Origin: DASPGX01 sp035620375
Lineage (GTDB): Bacteria; Patescibacteriota; Minisyncoccia; 2-02-FULL-40-12; GWA2-44-9
Length of the DNA stretch: 56,146 nucleotides
NCBI GenBank assembly: GCA_035620375.1
Contig: DASPGX010000019.1
Span: 1 to 56,146, forward strand
Reading direction: 5' to 3'
Translations under genes and position numbers: made by a program
In this document: one piece after another, positions 10,879 to 19,618 of the stretch
How the letters are laid out: the number at the start of each line of letters is the position of its first letter
Position numbering within the stretch: position 1 is the first letter of the stretch
The notes under the pieces: generated by a model
What the model saw: only the letters and a program-made list of their open reading frames with translations
What the model was told of the DNA's origin: nothing
Database searches by the model: none

Positions 10879-10926
10879 TTTCTGTTGATATGTACGGTGC
10901 TTCTGCGCCGTACATTCCGTTATAAT
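10879..10926 (+). promoter_or_regulatory. promoter region with conserved TTGATA element and TATAAT box
   Basis: The 23-nt element at 10879-10901 differs from that at 9493-9515 by one base. TTGATA (10885-10890) is 30 nt upstream of a perfect TATAAT (10921-10926). A TGTACGG/CCGTACA inverted repeat (about 10891-10914) lies between them. The -10 box overlaps an ATG at 10925, which therefore cannot be the translation start. Confidence 0.55.
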
Positions 10927-10936
10927 GGCGGTATCT

Positions 10937-13801
10937 ATGTTTGCCCGTCTGGGAGACTCCTTGCGTTCGCACCGTTCCACCATTCTTTTCGGCCTGCTCG
11001 GACTCGTTCTGGTGCTGGTTCTCATCTGGTGGCGGCTGGGATTTTCTCTTGAATTCATGCGGTTCTTTGCGGCGCCGCTGGACGGAGAAACGTACTATCG
11101 CTGCGTGAACCAGGCATGTGTGGAAGTTCCGGGAGTCAGGGATGACCAGTGCTCAACCGACCAGGACTGTGGCGCACCGCAATTGCAGAGCTGCGGCGCC
11201 ATATATGGCGGCGACGCATACTGCCATGACCGGTCAACCTGTCCGAGCGGATATTCGCAGGGCGTGCCATCCAGTGACTGTACGATTTGTTGCAAGAAGA
11301 ACCCGGCGACGCCTCCCCCGCCTCCTCCTCCGACCCCTACACCGCAGGGAACGCCGCCTCCTACTCCTCCTCCGACTCAGCCTCCGCCGACCGCGACCCC
11401 CACCGTATCCGCTTCTTTGTCGGTTGCCCCGGGAACCATCAGAGAGGGCGATGTCGCGACATTGACGTGGTCATCCTCCGGCATGACGTCCTGCACCGCG
11501 CTTGCGGGAGCGGGGTTTTCCACCGGGGGCGCGACCAGCGGAACCGACCAGTCCTCCCCCATCAGCGTTGAAGCGCTTTCGGACGGTCAGGTGGTGGACA
11601 TGTTTTCCATACAGTGCACCGGTCCGGGCGGCTCGCGCAACGCCGTGGCGTCCATCACGGTGAGCAAGACCGCGCCGCCGTCGGACAGCCACCTGGAATG
11701 CGTCAGTCAGACGTGCACCCGGGTGCAGGGGCCGGGCGACAACGTCTGCGGTCCCGAGGGCACGGCGTGCGGCGGCTCCGGCTCCAATATCTGCCAGGGT
11801 TCAACGCGCATCGTGGAGGACAAGGACGGCGTCGTCGTCTGTCTGCTTTCCAGCAGTTTCAATAACGACCGGTGCACGACCATCGCGAGCGGAACCGTGC
11901 GACAGACGCTCGGCATCTATAACGGCTCCGGGCAGACCATCTACAGCCGCCCCGCGCTGTTCTATTCGCCGACGCAGACCTGCGGAGCACATGACCAGAA
12001 TTCCAGCGGAACGGGAGGCATTGTGAGCGGCGACACCAGCGTCGCGCCGGGACAGTCAGGACAGGTCACGTATACATTCACGGTTCCGCAGAACTGCGGT
12101 TCCTGGCAACTGGACGACACGTGGGGCCCGGGTTCCGGATACTTCGTCATCGGCAAGGTCATTAATACGGGCAGGAACTGTGCGGCTACGACCACGGTTC
12201 CCCCGACAAACACGCCGACGACCAGCATTCCGCCGACGACGACGGTGACGACCACGACAGCTCCGCCGACGCCCACGCCTCCTCCCGTTACGCTGCAGTG
12301 TGCACCGGCGTCGCAGACGGTCGGGGTGAACCAGAACGCGTCCTTTGTTGCGACGGGCGGAACGGGCTCCTATTCCTGGAGCGCCCAGTCCGGCTCGCCG
12401 ACGTCCGGCTCGGGAAGTACCTTCGCCACGTCGTATGCGTCCGCCGGACAGTACACGGTCGGCGTGACGTCCGGAAATCAGACGGCGCAGTGTACGGTGG
12501 TTGTCCAACAGGCGGTGACCCCGGGTCCGCTCGTCTGTTCGCCGGCGTCGCAGACGGTGAACATCGGTCAACTCGCACAGTTCGTCGTTTCCGGCGGTTC
12601 CGGGCAGTTCTCATGGTCCGCTCCCTCGGGTTCGCCGACATCGGGCCAGGGCTCCTCGTTCGGCACATCGTACGGCGCCGCAGGTTCCTACGTGGTGACG
12701 GTTTCAGACCTGCAGACGGAAGACTCCGAGAACTGCAGCGTGACCGTACCGCAGACGCAGACTCCCCCGCCGACGACGATGGTGGGCGCTCCGGCCCTGC
12801 AGATGACCAAGGTCGTCCGCAATGTGACGCAGGGCGGCGGCGAGGCCGACACGGTCGCGGCGAATCCCGGCGATTCGGTGGAGTTCGTGATTACGGTCAC
12901 GTCCACCGGGACGTCCACGGCGACCCAGGTGACCGTGCGGGATACGCTTCCCTCGGGTCTGACGTATCTGGCCGGGACGACGACGGTTGACGGCAGTACG
13001 TCGTTGCCCGACGGCATCGTGTCCGGCGGGGTGAATATCGGCGACATGCCGCCGGGACAGACTCGGACGATCAGGTTCCGCGCCCGCGTCGCCGAAGCCG
13101 GGTTCTTCCCGTTCGGCACGTCCACGTTGGTGAACACTGCGTTCGCCAAAGCGACGAACACACCGGAGGTAAGCGACGTCGCGTTCGTGACGGTTACCCG
13201 CGCTCCGGCAAATCCCGTCCTGACCATTCAGAAGTTCGGCCGGAACGTTTCGCGGAACGAAGTCGGCGAACGGACGTCCGTGACGGCCTCGCCCGTGGAT
13301 ACCATTGAATTCACGGTGCGCGTACGGAACGTGTCGCAGACTCCCGCGACGAACGTCATGGTGAGGGACGTCGTCCCCCAGGGCATCACCTATCTCTCCG
13401 GCACGGCGACGCTGAACGGCCAACCGACGTCCGACGCGCTTGCCGCGGGCGGGCTGAACATCGGCACGCTGCAGCCGGGTCAGGAGGCCGTCATCCGGTT
13501 CCAGGGACGGGTCGCACCGGCGAACCAACTGCCCGTCGGAACGACGACGCTCATCAACGTCGCCCTGACGTGGGCTGACGGCGTTCCGGAGCTCCAGGCC
13601 CAGCTTCCGGTTATCATCACGACCGTCAGCGTCACGATTCCGCCGGTGGATACCGGTCCGGGTGAGGCGACCGTTCTTGCGCTCATCATTTCCGCCATTG
13701 TCACCCTGCTTTACGTCGGGTACACGAGCACCGACGCGTTCCGCAGAAGGGAGGCCTCGGGCATCGCACGCACCGGCGGCGGACAGAATTTCGGCGTGTA
13801 G
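10937..13801 (+). CDS. largest sortase-cluster surface protein: Ig/PKD-like and two DUF11 domains
   Basis: This 954-residue protein is started at ATG 10937 because an upstream in-frame ATG (10925) overlaps the TATAAT box. It has a membrane helix (about 15-32) with WWRLGF and LEFMRFFAA. Next come a Cys module (YYRCVNQACVEV), a further Cys domain, a Pro/Thr linker, an Ig-like domain, a second Cys module (HLECVSQTC), a beta domain (about 285-410), a long TTT/TP linker, two PKD-like domains (about 445-610) and two DUF11 domains (about 630-890). The end is TGPGE (906-910), a membrane helix, YVGYTST, FRRREA. It overlaps in content with all its neighbours, as expected from domain shuffling. It probably forms a long stalk or adhesin. 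Confidence 0.78.
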   Translation: MFARLGDSLRSHRSTILFGLLGLVLVLVLIWWRLGFSLEFMRFFAAPLDGETYYRCVNQACVEVPGVRDDQCSTDQDCGAPQLQSCGAIYGGDAYCHDRSTCPSGYSQGVPSSDCTICCKKNPATPPPPPPPTPTPQGTPPPTPPPTQPPPTATPTVSASLSVAPGTIREGDVATLTWSSSGMTSCTALAGAGFSTGGATSGTDQSSPISVEALSDGQVVDMFSIQCTGPGGSRNAVASITVSKTAPPSDSHLECVSQTCTRVQGPGDNVCGPEGTACGGSGSNICQGSTRIVEDKDGVVVCLLSSSFNNDRCTTIASGTVRQTLGIYNGSGQTIYSRPALFYSPTQTCGAHDQNSSGTGGIVSGDTSVAPGQSGQVTYTFTVPQNCGSWQLDDTWGPGSGYFVIGKVINTGRNCAATTTVPPTNTPTTSIPPTTTVTTTTAPPTPTPPPVTLQCAPASQTVGVNQNASFVATGGTGSYSWSAQSGSPTSGSGSTFATSYASAGQYTVGVTSGNQTAQCTVVVQQAVTPGPLVCSPASQTVNIGQLAQFVVSGGSGQFSWSAPSGSPTSGQGSSFGTSYGAAGSYVVTVSDLQTEDSENCSVTVPQTQTPPPTTMVGAPALQMTKVVRNVTQGGGEADTVAANPGDSVEFVITVTSTGTSTATQVTVRDTLPSGLTYLAGTTTVDGSTSLPDGIVSGGVNIGDMPPGQTRTIRFRARVAEAGFFPFGTSTLVNTAFAKATNTPEVSDVAFVTVTRAPANPVLTIQKFGRNVSRNEVGERTSVTASPVDTIEFTVRVRNVSQTPATNVMVRDVVPQGITYLSGTATLNGQPTSDALAAGGLNIGTLQPGQEAVIRFQGRVAPANQLPVGTTTLINVALTWADGVPELQAQLPVIITTVSVTIPPVDTGPGEATVLALIISAIVTLLYVGYTSTDAFRRREASGIARTGGGQNFGV

Positions 13802-13803
13802 CC

Positions 13804-15738
13804 ATGGAAACCGGAGCTTTCATTGCGAATATCAGAACCAGGGTCGCGGCTGCGGCCTCCGGTTTTCTTGCGTGGATACGCCGGTACCGGACGTGGACGC
13901 TGAGCGGCGCGACGGTACTGGTCGTTCTGCTCATCATCTGGGCACGGCTGGGATTTACGCTGGATGTTTCCCGTTTTTATGCCGCGGAGCCGCCGTCGTT
14001 CGTCATTAATTCCGCACAGCCGCTCAAGCACGGCGAGCGCCTCTCGGTTTCATGGAGCGCAACGAACGCGTCCAGCTGTACGCCGCAGGGGTGGTTCAGT
14101 ACCCAGGGCAGGAACGAAGGAACGGCCGAGTCTGCGCCCATTGACGCGTGCGTTGCCTCGGCGACGAACCAGGTGGGCATCAGGTGTACGTATGCGAACG
14201 GAGATACGGGTACCGCGGTCCGGAGCTTCCTGGTGGATAAATCCACGTGTCCGACCACGGCTCCGCCCGCACCGGCGCCCGGTGACTTTACCGGCCGTAA
14301 ACCGACGCCGGCGGAACTCCGGAGTTATGCTTCAACGCAGGGATGGTCCGAGGACTTCGTGCGGTTCAGCGACGCCGTACTGCAGGATTGGATTGACTGC
14401 TGCTGGAACGTTCAGGCGAAGAAATTCAATTCCCGCCGCGAGGGCGTGGCAGGCCTTTGGGAGAAGCCGACTGAGTGTCCGGCCGGCATGGTTCCCGGCG
14501 GTCCCAATGAGACCGACCCGTGCATAACGCAGGGAGCGCCGGTTGCATCCCCTCCTCCGTCGGGAACCTTACAGGTGCAGTGCGGCACGGGGCAGAACGT
14601 TCTGACGTGGGGCCCGCACCCGCAGGCGAACTCCAACAGCATTGAACGCGGGAACACGGGCACGAAGAACCTCCCCGAATGCGCGGACTACTGGTGCTGG
14701 CTGCCGTCCTCGGCATACACGCACCAGGCGCCGACCGCCCAGCAGCCCGCGACGTACACGGACACCCAGATTCAGCAGGGCACCTGCTACGGATATCGCG
14801 TGAAGTATGCGCCTGCGATTCCGTCCAACGTCGTCTACTGTCCGTCGGGATGCAACGCTTCTCCGACCCCGACGGTGACTCCGACCCCGACGGCGACCCC
14901 GACGCCCGGGCCTTTGGCCTGCGCCCCGCAGAGCCAGGAGGTTTCCGCGGGAGCGTTCGCGACGTTCACCGCAACAGGAGGTTCAGGCGAATATTCGTGG
15001 GTCATACAGGGCGAGAACGGAACGCAGACGGATTCGGGCGATACCCTGACGTTCAACGCGGGCATTCCGGGGTCGTACCAGATTGCCCTTGCCGACGGAA
15101 GTACGACCGTCACGTGCGCACTGACCGTGAATGCAGGGCCTCCGCCCGCGGCTGACCTGACGCTGAACGCAGCGGTCCGCAATGTGACGAACGGCGGCTC
15201 GTTCGGAGCGACGACGTCTGCGCGTCCGGGCCAGCAACTGCAGGTGCGGCTCATCGTCCAGGCGGTCGGCAGCGTACCGAACGTCATCGTGCGTGCGGTT
15301 CTGCCCGATACGCTTTCGTATGTCCCCTCCTCCACGACGGTGGACGGCGTGCCGACGTCCGTGGATTCCGTCGTCACGGGAGGTCTCGGCCTGGGTTCCA
15401 TGAACGCCCGGCAGCACACCATCATATTCGGGGTGAACGTGAAGAATGCGGGACAGCTGCCGTCGGGGACGCTCACCTCGGTCATACCCGCGGAGGCGGA
15501 CGGCGACGGCGTTGATGCGGCCGGGGGGTCCGCGGTGGTCGTCATTGATAACGCGGGAGTGGTCATCCGGGATGCGGGAGGCACGCCCACCGGTCCGGGA
15601 GAATCAACGGTGCTGGCGCTCCTTGCCGGCGCATTACTGACGTTGCTGTACGTATCCTACGCGCATTCCCACGCGTTCCGTTCGCGGGAGGCGGAATCCC
15701 TGGCTAAGCGCAGGGATCCGATGGATTTCGTATCGTAG
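13804..15738 (+). CDS. sortase-cluster surface protein: Ig-like, FN3-like, PKD-like and DUF11
   Basis: This 644-residue protein begins 2 nt after the preceding stop and so is in the same transcript. It has a cytoplasmic N-terminus of about 30 residues, a membrane helix (about 34-50), IIWARLGF and LDVSRFYAAE. Modules are an Ig-like domain (about 60-150), an all-alpha-looking segment (about 165-240), the Cys-rich FN3-like domain with DYWCWLP shared with the 7478 gene (about 258-350), a TP linker, a PKD-like domain (about 370-445) and a DUF11 domain (about 455-575). The end is TGPGE (596-600), a membrane helix, YVSYAHS, FRSREA, then MDFVS. It is the last gene of the cluster before recG. A sortase substrate by sequence; ligand unknown. 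Confidence 0.78.
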   Translation: METGAFIANIRTRVAAAASGFLAWIRRYRTWTLSGATVLVVLLIIWARLGFTLDVSRFYAAEPPSFVINSAQPLKHGERLSVSWSATNASSCTPQGWFSTQGRNEGTAESAPIDACVASATNQVGIRCTYANGDTGTAVRSFLVDKSTCPTTAPPAPAPGDFTGRKPTPAELRSYASTQGWSEDFVRFSDAVLQDWIDCCWNVQAKKFNSRREGVAGLWEKPTECPAGMVPGGPNETDPCITQGAPVASPPPSGTLQVQCGTGQNVLTWGPHPQANSNSIERGNTGTKNLPECADYWCWLPSSAYTHQAPTAQQPATYTDTQIQQGTCYGYRVKYAPAIPSNVVYCPSGCNASPTPTVTPTPTATPTPGPLACAPQSQEVSAGAFATFTATGGSGEYSWVIQGENGTQTDSGDTLTFNAGIPGSYQIALADGSTTVTCALTVNAGPPPAADLTLNAAVRNVTNGGSFGATTSARPGQQLQVRLIVQAVGSVPNVIVRAVLPDTLSYVPSSTTVDGVPTSVDSVVTGGLGLGSMNARQHTIIFGVNVKNAGQLPSGTLTSVIPAEADGDGVDAAGGSAVVVIDNAGVVIRDAGGTPTGPGESTVLALLAGALLTLLYVSYAHSHAFRSREAESLAKRRDPMDFVS

Positions 15739-15779
15739 CGCTTCTCTCCGTCCGCTATTCTGTGATACCGTTCGGCATC

Positions 15780-17924
15780 ATGGGGAGCGGACGTTTTTCT
15801 GTTGACCTGTCGGCGCCGGTGGCCTCGCTCCGCTATGTCGGTGCGCGGACCGCGGCGCGACTTGAACGCCTGGGTATTACGACCGTGCGCCGGCTGCTGT
15901 GGCACGTACCGTCCCGGTACGAGGACTACCGCCAGAGCGTCCCCGTCAGGGACGCGGCGAACGGACAGACCGTGAGCCTGGAAGGCGTCATTGAAGATAT
16001 CGCCACGCGCGTCGCCTGGCGGCGCAGGCGGATGACCGTCACCACCGCGACGCTGCGGGACGACTCCGGCGACATCCGGCTCGTCTGGTTCAATCAGCCG
16101 TACCTGACCGATACGCTTGCCGCAGGGACCGCCGTGAGCGTCGCGGGGAAGGTCCGGCTGGATAAGCGGGGGCTTTTTCTTTCCAGTCCGGTGTATGAGA
16201 AGACCGCATTCACCGGGTCCGTGCGCAGGCATACGGGGCGCCTGATTCCCGTGTATCCGGAAACCGAGGGCGTGACGTCCAAATTTCTCCGGTATCTCAT
16301 CCAGCCGCTCCTTGAGTACGGCGATATTTCCGAGTATCTCCCCGACGGACTCCGGGAGACCGCCGGCCTGCCCGGGATTTCCGAAGCCCTGCTCTCGCTG
16401 CATTACCCTGCGGATGCCGGACACGTACCGGCCGCGAAACGGCGTTTGGCATTTGATGACCTGCTCCTGTTCCAGATACGTGCCCTGCGCCAGCGCCGCG
16501 CGGAGCAGCGCCGCGCCGCGCCGCCGCTCGCCTTTGACCGCCCGTTCATGCGGCGGGTCGTGCAGGACCTGCCCTGGGAGCTCACGCGCGACCAAAAGGT
16601 CGCCCTGGTTGAGGTTCTTCAGGATATCGAACGGCCGTTTCCCATGAACCGGCTCATTCAGGGCGACGTGGGGAGCGGAAAGACCGTCGTCGCGCTGGCC
16701 GCCTGCGTCCAGGTCGCACAGCACGGCATGCAGTCGGTCATTCTCTCCCCAACCGAGACGCTTGCCCAGCAGCACTATGCGACCGCCCGGAAACTGATGC
16801 CTGACCGGTTCGGCCGTATCGCTCTGCTGACGGGTTCGCAGGCGCTGTTGAACGATCGTCCGGTGGACCGCTCCGTGCTAAAGCTTTCCATTCTCCGCGG
16901 CTCCGTTCCTTTGGTCATCGGCACGCACGCGGTCATCCAGAAGAACGTCCGCTTCGGCCGGCTCGGCTTCGTCGTCGTGGACGAACAGCACCGGTTCGGC
17001 ATCGCCCAGCGGGCCGCGCTCGTGCGCGCCGACCGTACCGGCAAGGCCGGGACGCCGCACCTGTTGAGCATGACCGCGACGCCCATCCCCCGCACGCTGT
17101 CGCTGACCGTGTTCGGCGACCTGGACATCTCCACCATCCGTTCAAAACCGGCCGGGCGCAAACCGGTCCGGACGGCCCTCGTGGAGACTCACGAGCGTTC
17201 GGAGATGGAGCAGTTCATCCGGGATCAGGTAAAAGCCGGACGGCAGGTATTCGTCATCTGTCCCGCGATTGAGACGCCGGACGCCAATCCGTCCGCGGCG
17301 CGCGCCAAAAAAGGCGCGCAAACGCGCCTGCTCTGGGCGCAGGCGAAGGCGGTGCAGGATGAGCACAAGCGACTGGCCGAAGCGGTGTTTCCCGACCTGA
17401 AGATTGCGATGCTTCACGGGCGCATGAAGCCGAAGGAGAAACAGAGCGTGATGTCGCGCTTCCGCGACGGATGGCACGATGTGCTGGTGTCCACGTCTGT
17501 CATCGAGGTAGGTGTGGACGTGCCGAACGCGACCGTCATGGTCGTGGAGAATGCGGACCGGTTCGGACTGGCCCAACTGCACCAGTTCCGCGGCCGCATC
17601 GGGCGCGGCGAGCATGCGTCATGGTGTTTCCTCATCCCGTCGGCCGATGCGACCGCACACCAGCGCCTTGATGCCATGGTGAAAACGGATGACGGTTTTG
17701 AGCTTGCCGAGCATGACCTGCGCATCCGCGGGCCGGGCGAGTTTTTCGGCATCAAACAATCCGGGACGCCCGACCTCACGATGGCGGCGCTCGCCGACCT
17801 GGAGCTGGTCCAGAGCGCCCGCACCTCCGCCCGCGCTCTTCTGAAAGAATCACCGGATCTTGCTGCTTATCCCCTCTTGGCCAAGCAGTTGGACCACCTC
17901 TCCCGCCTTTCCCACTCCGAATAG
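15780..17924 (+). CDS. recG: ATP-dependent DNA helicase RecG
   Basis: RecG remodels stalled replication forks and Holliday junctions. The protein (714 residues from ATG 15780) has the N-terminal wedge/OB domain (LRYVGARTAARLERLGI near 15-35, RYEDYR), then a superfamily 2 helicase core: Walker A GDVGSGKT (about 296), DEQH box in VVDEQHRFG (about 400), SMTATPIPRT motif III, and the C-terminal TRG motif region (QFRGRIGRG). Length is normal. A GTG 18 nt upstream is in frame, but it directly abuts a TATTCT -10-like box (15756-15761), so the ATG is preferred. It starts 41 nt after the last surface gene and is not functionally related to it. Confidence 0.95.
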   Translation: MGSGRFSVDLSAPVASLRYVGARTAARLERLGITTVRRLLWHVPSRYEDYRQSVPVRDAANGQTVSLEGVIEDIATRVAWRRRRMTVTTATLRDDSGDIRLVWFNQPYLTDTLAAGTAVSVAGKVRLDKRGLFLSSPVYEKTAFTGSVRRHTGRLIPVYPETEGVTSKFLRYLIQPLLEYGDISEYLPDGLRETAGLPGISEALLSLHYPADAGHVPAAKRRLAFDDLLLFQIRALRQRRAEQRRAAPPLAFDRPFMRRVVQDLPWELTRDQKVALVEVLQDIERPFPMNRLIQGDVGSGKTVVALAACVQVAQHGMQSVILSPTETLAQQHYATARKLMPDRFGRIALLTGSQALLNDRPVDRSVLKLSILRGSVPLVIGTHAVIQKNVRFGRLGFVVVDEQHRFGIAQRAALVRADRTGKAGTPHLLSMTATPIPRTLSLTVFGDLDISTIRSKPAGRKPVRTALVETHERSEMEQFIRDQVKAGRQVFVICPAIETPDANPSAARAKKGAQTRLLWAQAKAVQDEHKRLAEAVFPDLKIAMLHGRMKPKEKQSVMSRFRDGWHDVLVSTSVIEVGVDVPNATVMVVENADRFGLAQLHQFRGRIGRGEHASWCFLIPSADATAHQRLDAMVKTDDGFELAEHDLRIRGPGEFFGIKQSGTPDLTMAALADLELVQSARTSARALLKESPDLAAYPLLAKQLDHLSRLSHSE

Positions 17925-17931
17925 TCCAAAA

Positions 17932-17961
17932 TTTTAACGGCTCATCCCGTGAGCCGTTAAA
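17932..17961. terminator. bidirectional terminator between recG and the glycosyltransferase
   Basis: A 12-bp stem (17933-17944 with 17950-17961, loop TCCCG) lies between two convergent genes. On the - strand it is followed by TTTT. Its core AACGGCTCA-N5-TGAGCCGTT (17936-17958) recurs at 44369-44391 and 47051-47073. Confidence 0.75.
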
Positions 17962-19540
17962 CTGCGCCCTCGCGGAGCGGTTCATCGCGCCGATGCTTCG
18001 GCGTGACCCAGAACCCCATGTACTTTCCAAGCATGAGTCTGGTTTGTGCGTCCAGCGCGGGCACCGCTCCGAAGACGATGAAGTTCACCGGGAACAGCAG
18101 CCATTGCACAATCATCCACAGCCACGATGCGGGGCCGTAGCGGCTGGGCCGCGGGGGCATCAAAATGAGCGATATCGCGGCCGAGGACACGAGCCCGACC
18201 ATCGCCAAAAGCATGATGTTCCGGGTCAGAATGGGGAGATGGAACGAAAGTACCGACTGTGAGAACGCGCTTCCGCCGAACAGCAGCGGCAGCCATCCGA
18301 GCAGGAATATGATGAGCGGACTCGTCGCGCTTGAATGGGACTTCTCCAGCATCTGGAACGTATGCCGCAGTTTTTCGCTCCGCGGCATTTTACGGTTCTG
18401 CAGGAATCCGTACATGAAGTACGGATTGTTCTCCACGCCGTAGTGCCACCGGCGTATCTGCAGATACTGGTTCCGGAACGTGCCCCAGAACGTCGGTGCG
18501 ACGTTCGCATCCATGAATACCGGAAAATGGAGCGGTACCGTGCGCCAGCGGCCGTCGTAACGCAGAAGGCATTTCCAGAATATCTGCGAATCCTCGGAGA
18601 CGACATTCGCCTGCCAGTATCCTACGTCAACGACCGCCTTGAGGCCGATGGACTGGGAGGAGAACGTCACGAGCTGCTCGGGCCTCGCCTGCTGAATCAT
18701 CTGCCAGAACGTCGTGGAGAACGCAAACACCCGCGCAAACGCCGGAGCTTCCCAGATGTTGTTCGTGAACACGGGAACGGGCTGGAACGAGGCATGCAGC
18801 GGGTCCTGTTCGGTCAGGTAGTGCCACGCCAGACATGCGAAAAATTCCGCCGGCACGACCGTGTCGATGTCGAATACCGACACGATGACCCGCTCATGCG
18901 GGATTCCCAGTCCGTCCACCGCGGCCGTGGCGTGTTTGCCGGCCCATCGCTCATTGGAGCCTTTTCCGGCAAGTTCTCCCGGGATGTCGGAAGGATGGAC
19001 CGTGACGAGGAATTTCAGGAAGCGGTCGCCGAATTCCGCCCGGATGTCCTGTGCGGTTTTCAGCGCCTCGGCGCCCGCACGCGCTTCGGCGGCGAGGACG
19101 ACAATCATCCGTTCCTTGGGCCAGTCCGCGCCCAAAAGCGCAAGGACGCTCTCGCGCACGATGCGGTGCGGCTCCCTGTAGAACGGCAGGATGACCAGGT
19201 GGTGCAGCTCCCCCGCCCCGATGCCTCCGAGTTCGGGCGCCGCGGCGCGCAGGCCGAGCAGCTCGGCCGACCACGGACGGCGCTGGTTCGCGCGCATTTT
19301 CCTGAACGAAGCGTTCATATGCACGGAAAGATAAATCGTCTTGATGAGCCAGTAGACATCGAATGCGATGATGAAGACCGCCGCGGCCGCCGGCGCGGCG
19401 AAGGCGAAAACCACGACGCCCAGGAGCGTGGCCCACGCCAAAATGCCGGGGAGCATTTCCAGGAGACGGTAGAGGCGGCGTCCGCCGGGTCCGGCGACGT
19501 CCGGCGCGTGCCCGATTTCCAGATAGTCAGCGTAGGCCAT
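17957..19540 (-). CDS. membrane glycosyltransferase family 2 (cellulose-synthase-like)
   Basis: The protein (527 residues) has the layout of a processive GT2 enzyme: two N-terminal membrane helices (about 30-75), a cytoplasmic catalytic domain, and about four C-terminal helices. Motifs are VFDID (the D-x-D metal/sugar-nucleotide site), SEDSQIFWK (catalytic ED) and QIRRWHYG (the Q-x-x-R-W acceptor motif). It should polymerise or transfer a sugar for surface polysaccharide. I chose the ATG at 19540 because GAGGA lies 5 nt before it; upstream in-frame starts run into the terminator of the previous operon. It converges on recG. The substrate cannot be deduced. Confidence 0.85.
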   Translation of the reverse strand: MAYADYLEIGHAPDVAGPGGRRLYRLLEMLPGILAWATLLGVVVFAFAAPAAAAVFIIAFDVYWLIKTIYLSVHMNASFRKMRANQRRPWSAELLGLRAAAPELGGIGAGELHHLVILPFYREPHRIVRESVLALLGADWPKERMIVVLAAEARAGAEALKTAQDIRAEFGDRFLKFLVTVHPSDIPGELAGKGSNERWAGKHATAAVDGLGIPHERVIVSVFDIDTVVPAEFFACLAWHYLTEQDPLHASFQPVPVFTNNIWEAPAFARVFAFSTTFWQMIQQARPEQLVTFSSQSIGLKAVVDVGYWQANVVSEDSQIFWKCLLRYDGRWRTVPLHFPVFMDANVAPTFWGTFRNQYLQIRRWHYGVENNPYFMYGFLQNRKMPRSEKLRHTFQMLEKSHSSATSPLIIFLLGWLPLLFGGSAFSQSVLSFHLPILTRNIMLLAMVGLVSSAAISLILMPPRPSRYGPASWLWMIVQWLLFPVNFIVFGAVPALDAQTRLMLGKYMGFWVTPKHRRDEPLREGAV

Positions 19541-19586
19541 ACGAATCCTCATAATGCCACAAAAAACGGCATTAGACAAGCAAAAT

Positions 19587-19612
19587 CCCCCACCCGCTGT
19601 GGCGGGTGAGGG
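19587..19612 (-). terminator. intrinsic terminator of the proteasome operon
   Basis: On the - strand a strong stem built from CACCCGC/GCGGGTG with flanking CCCT/GGGG pairs is followed by TTTTGC. It lies just after the ARC ATPase stop codon. Confidence 0.8.
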
Positions 19613-19618
19613 ATGAGA

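Noticed and set aside
10925..10936. Upstream ATG at 10925 as start of the largest surface protein
   Set aside because: It overlaps a perfect TATAAT box, so it would not be in the transcript; ATG 10937 fits better.
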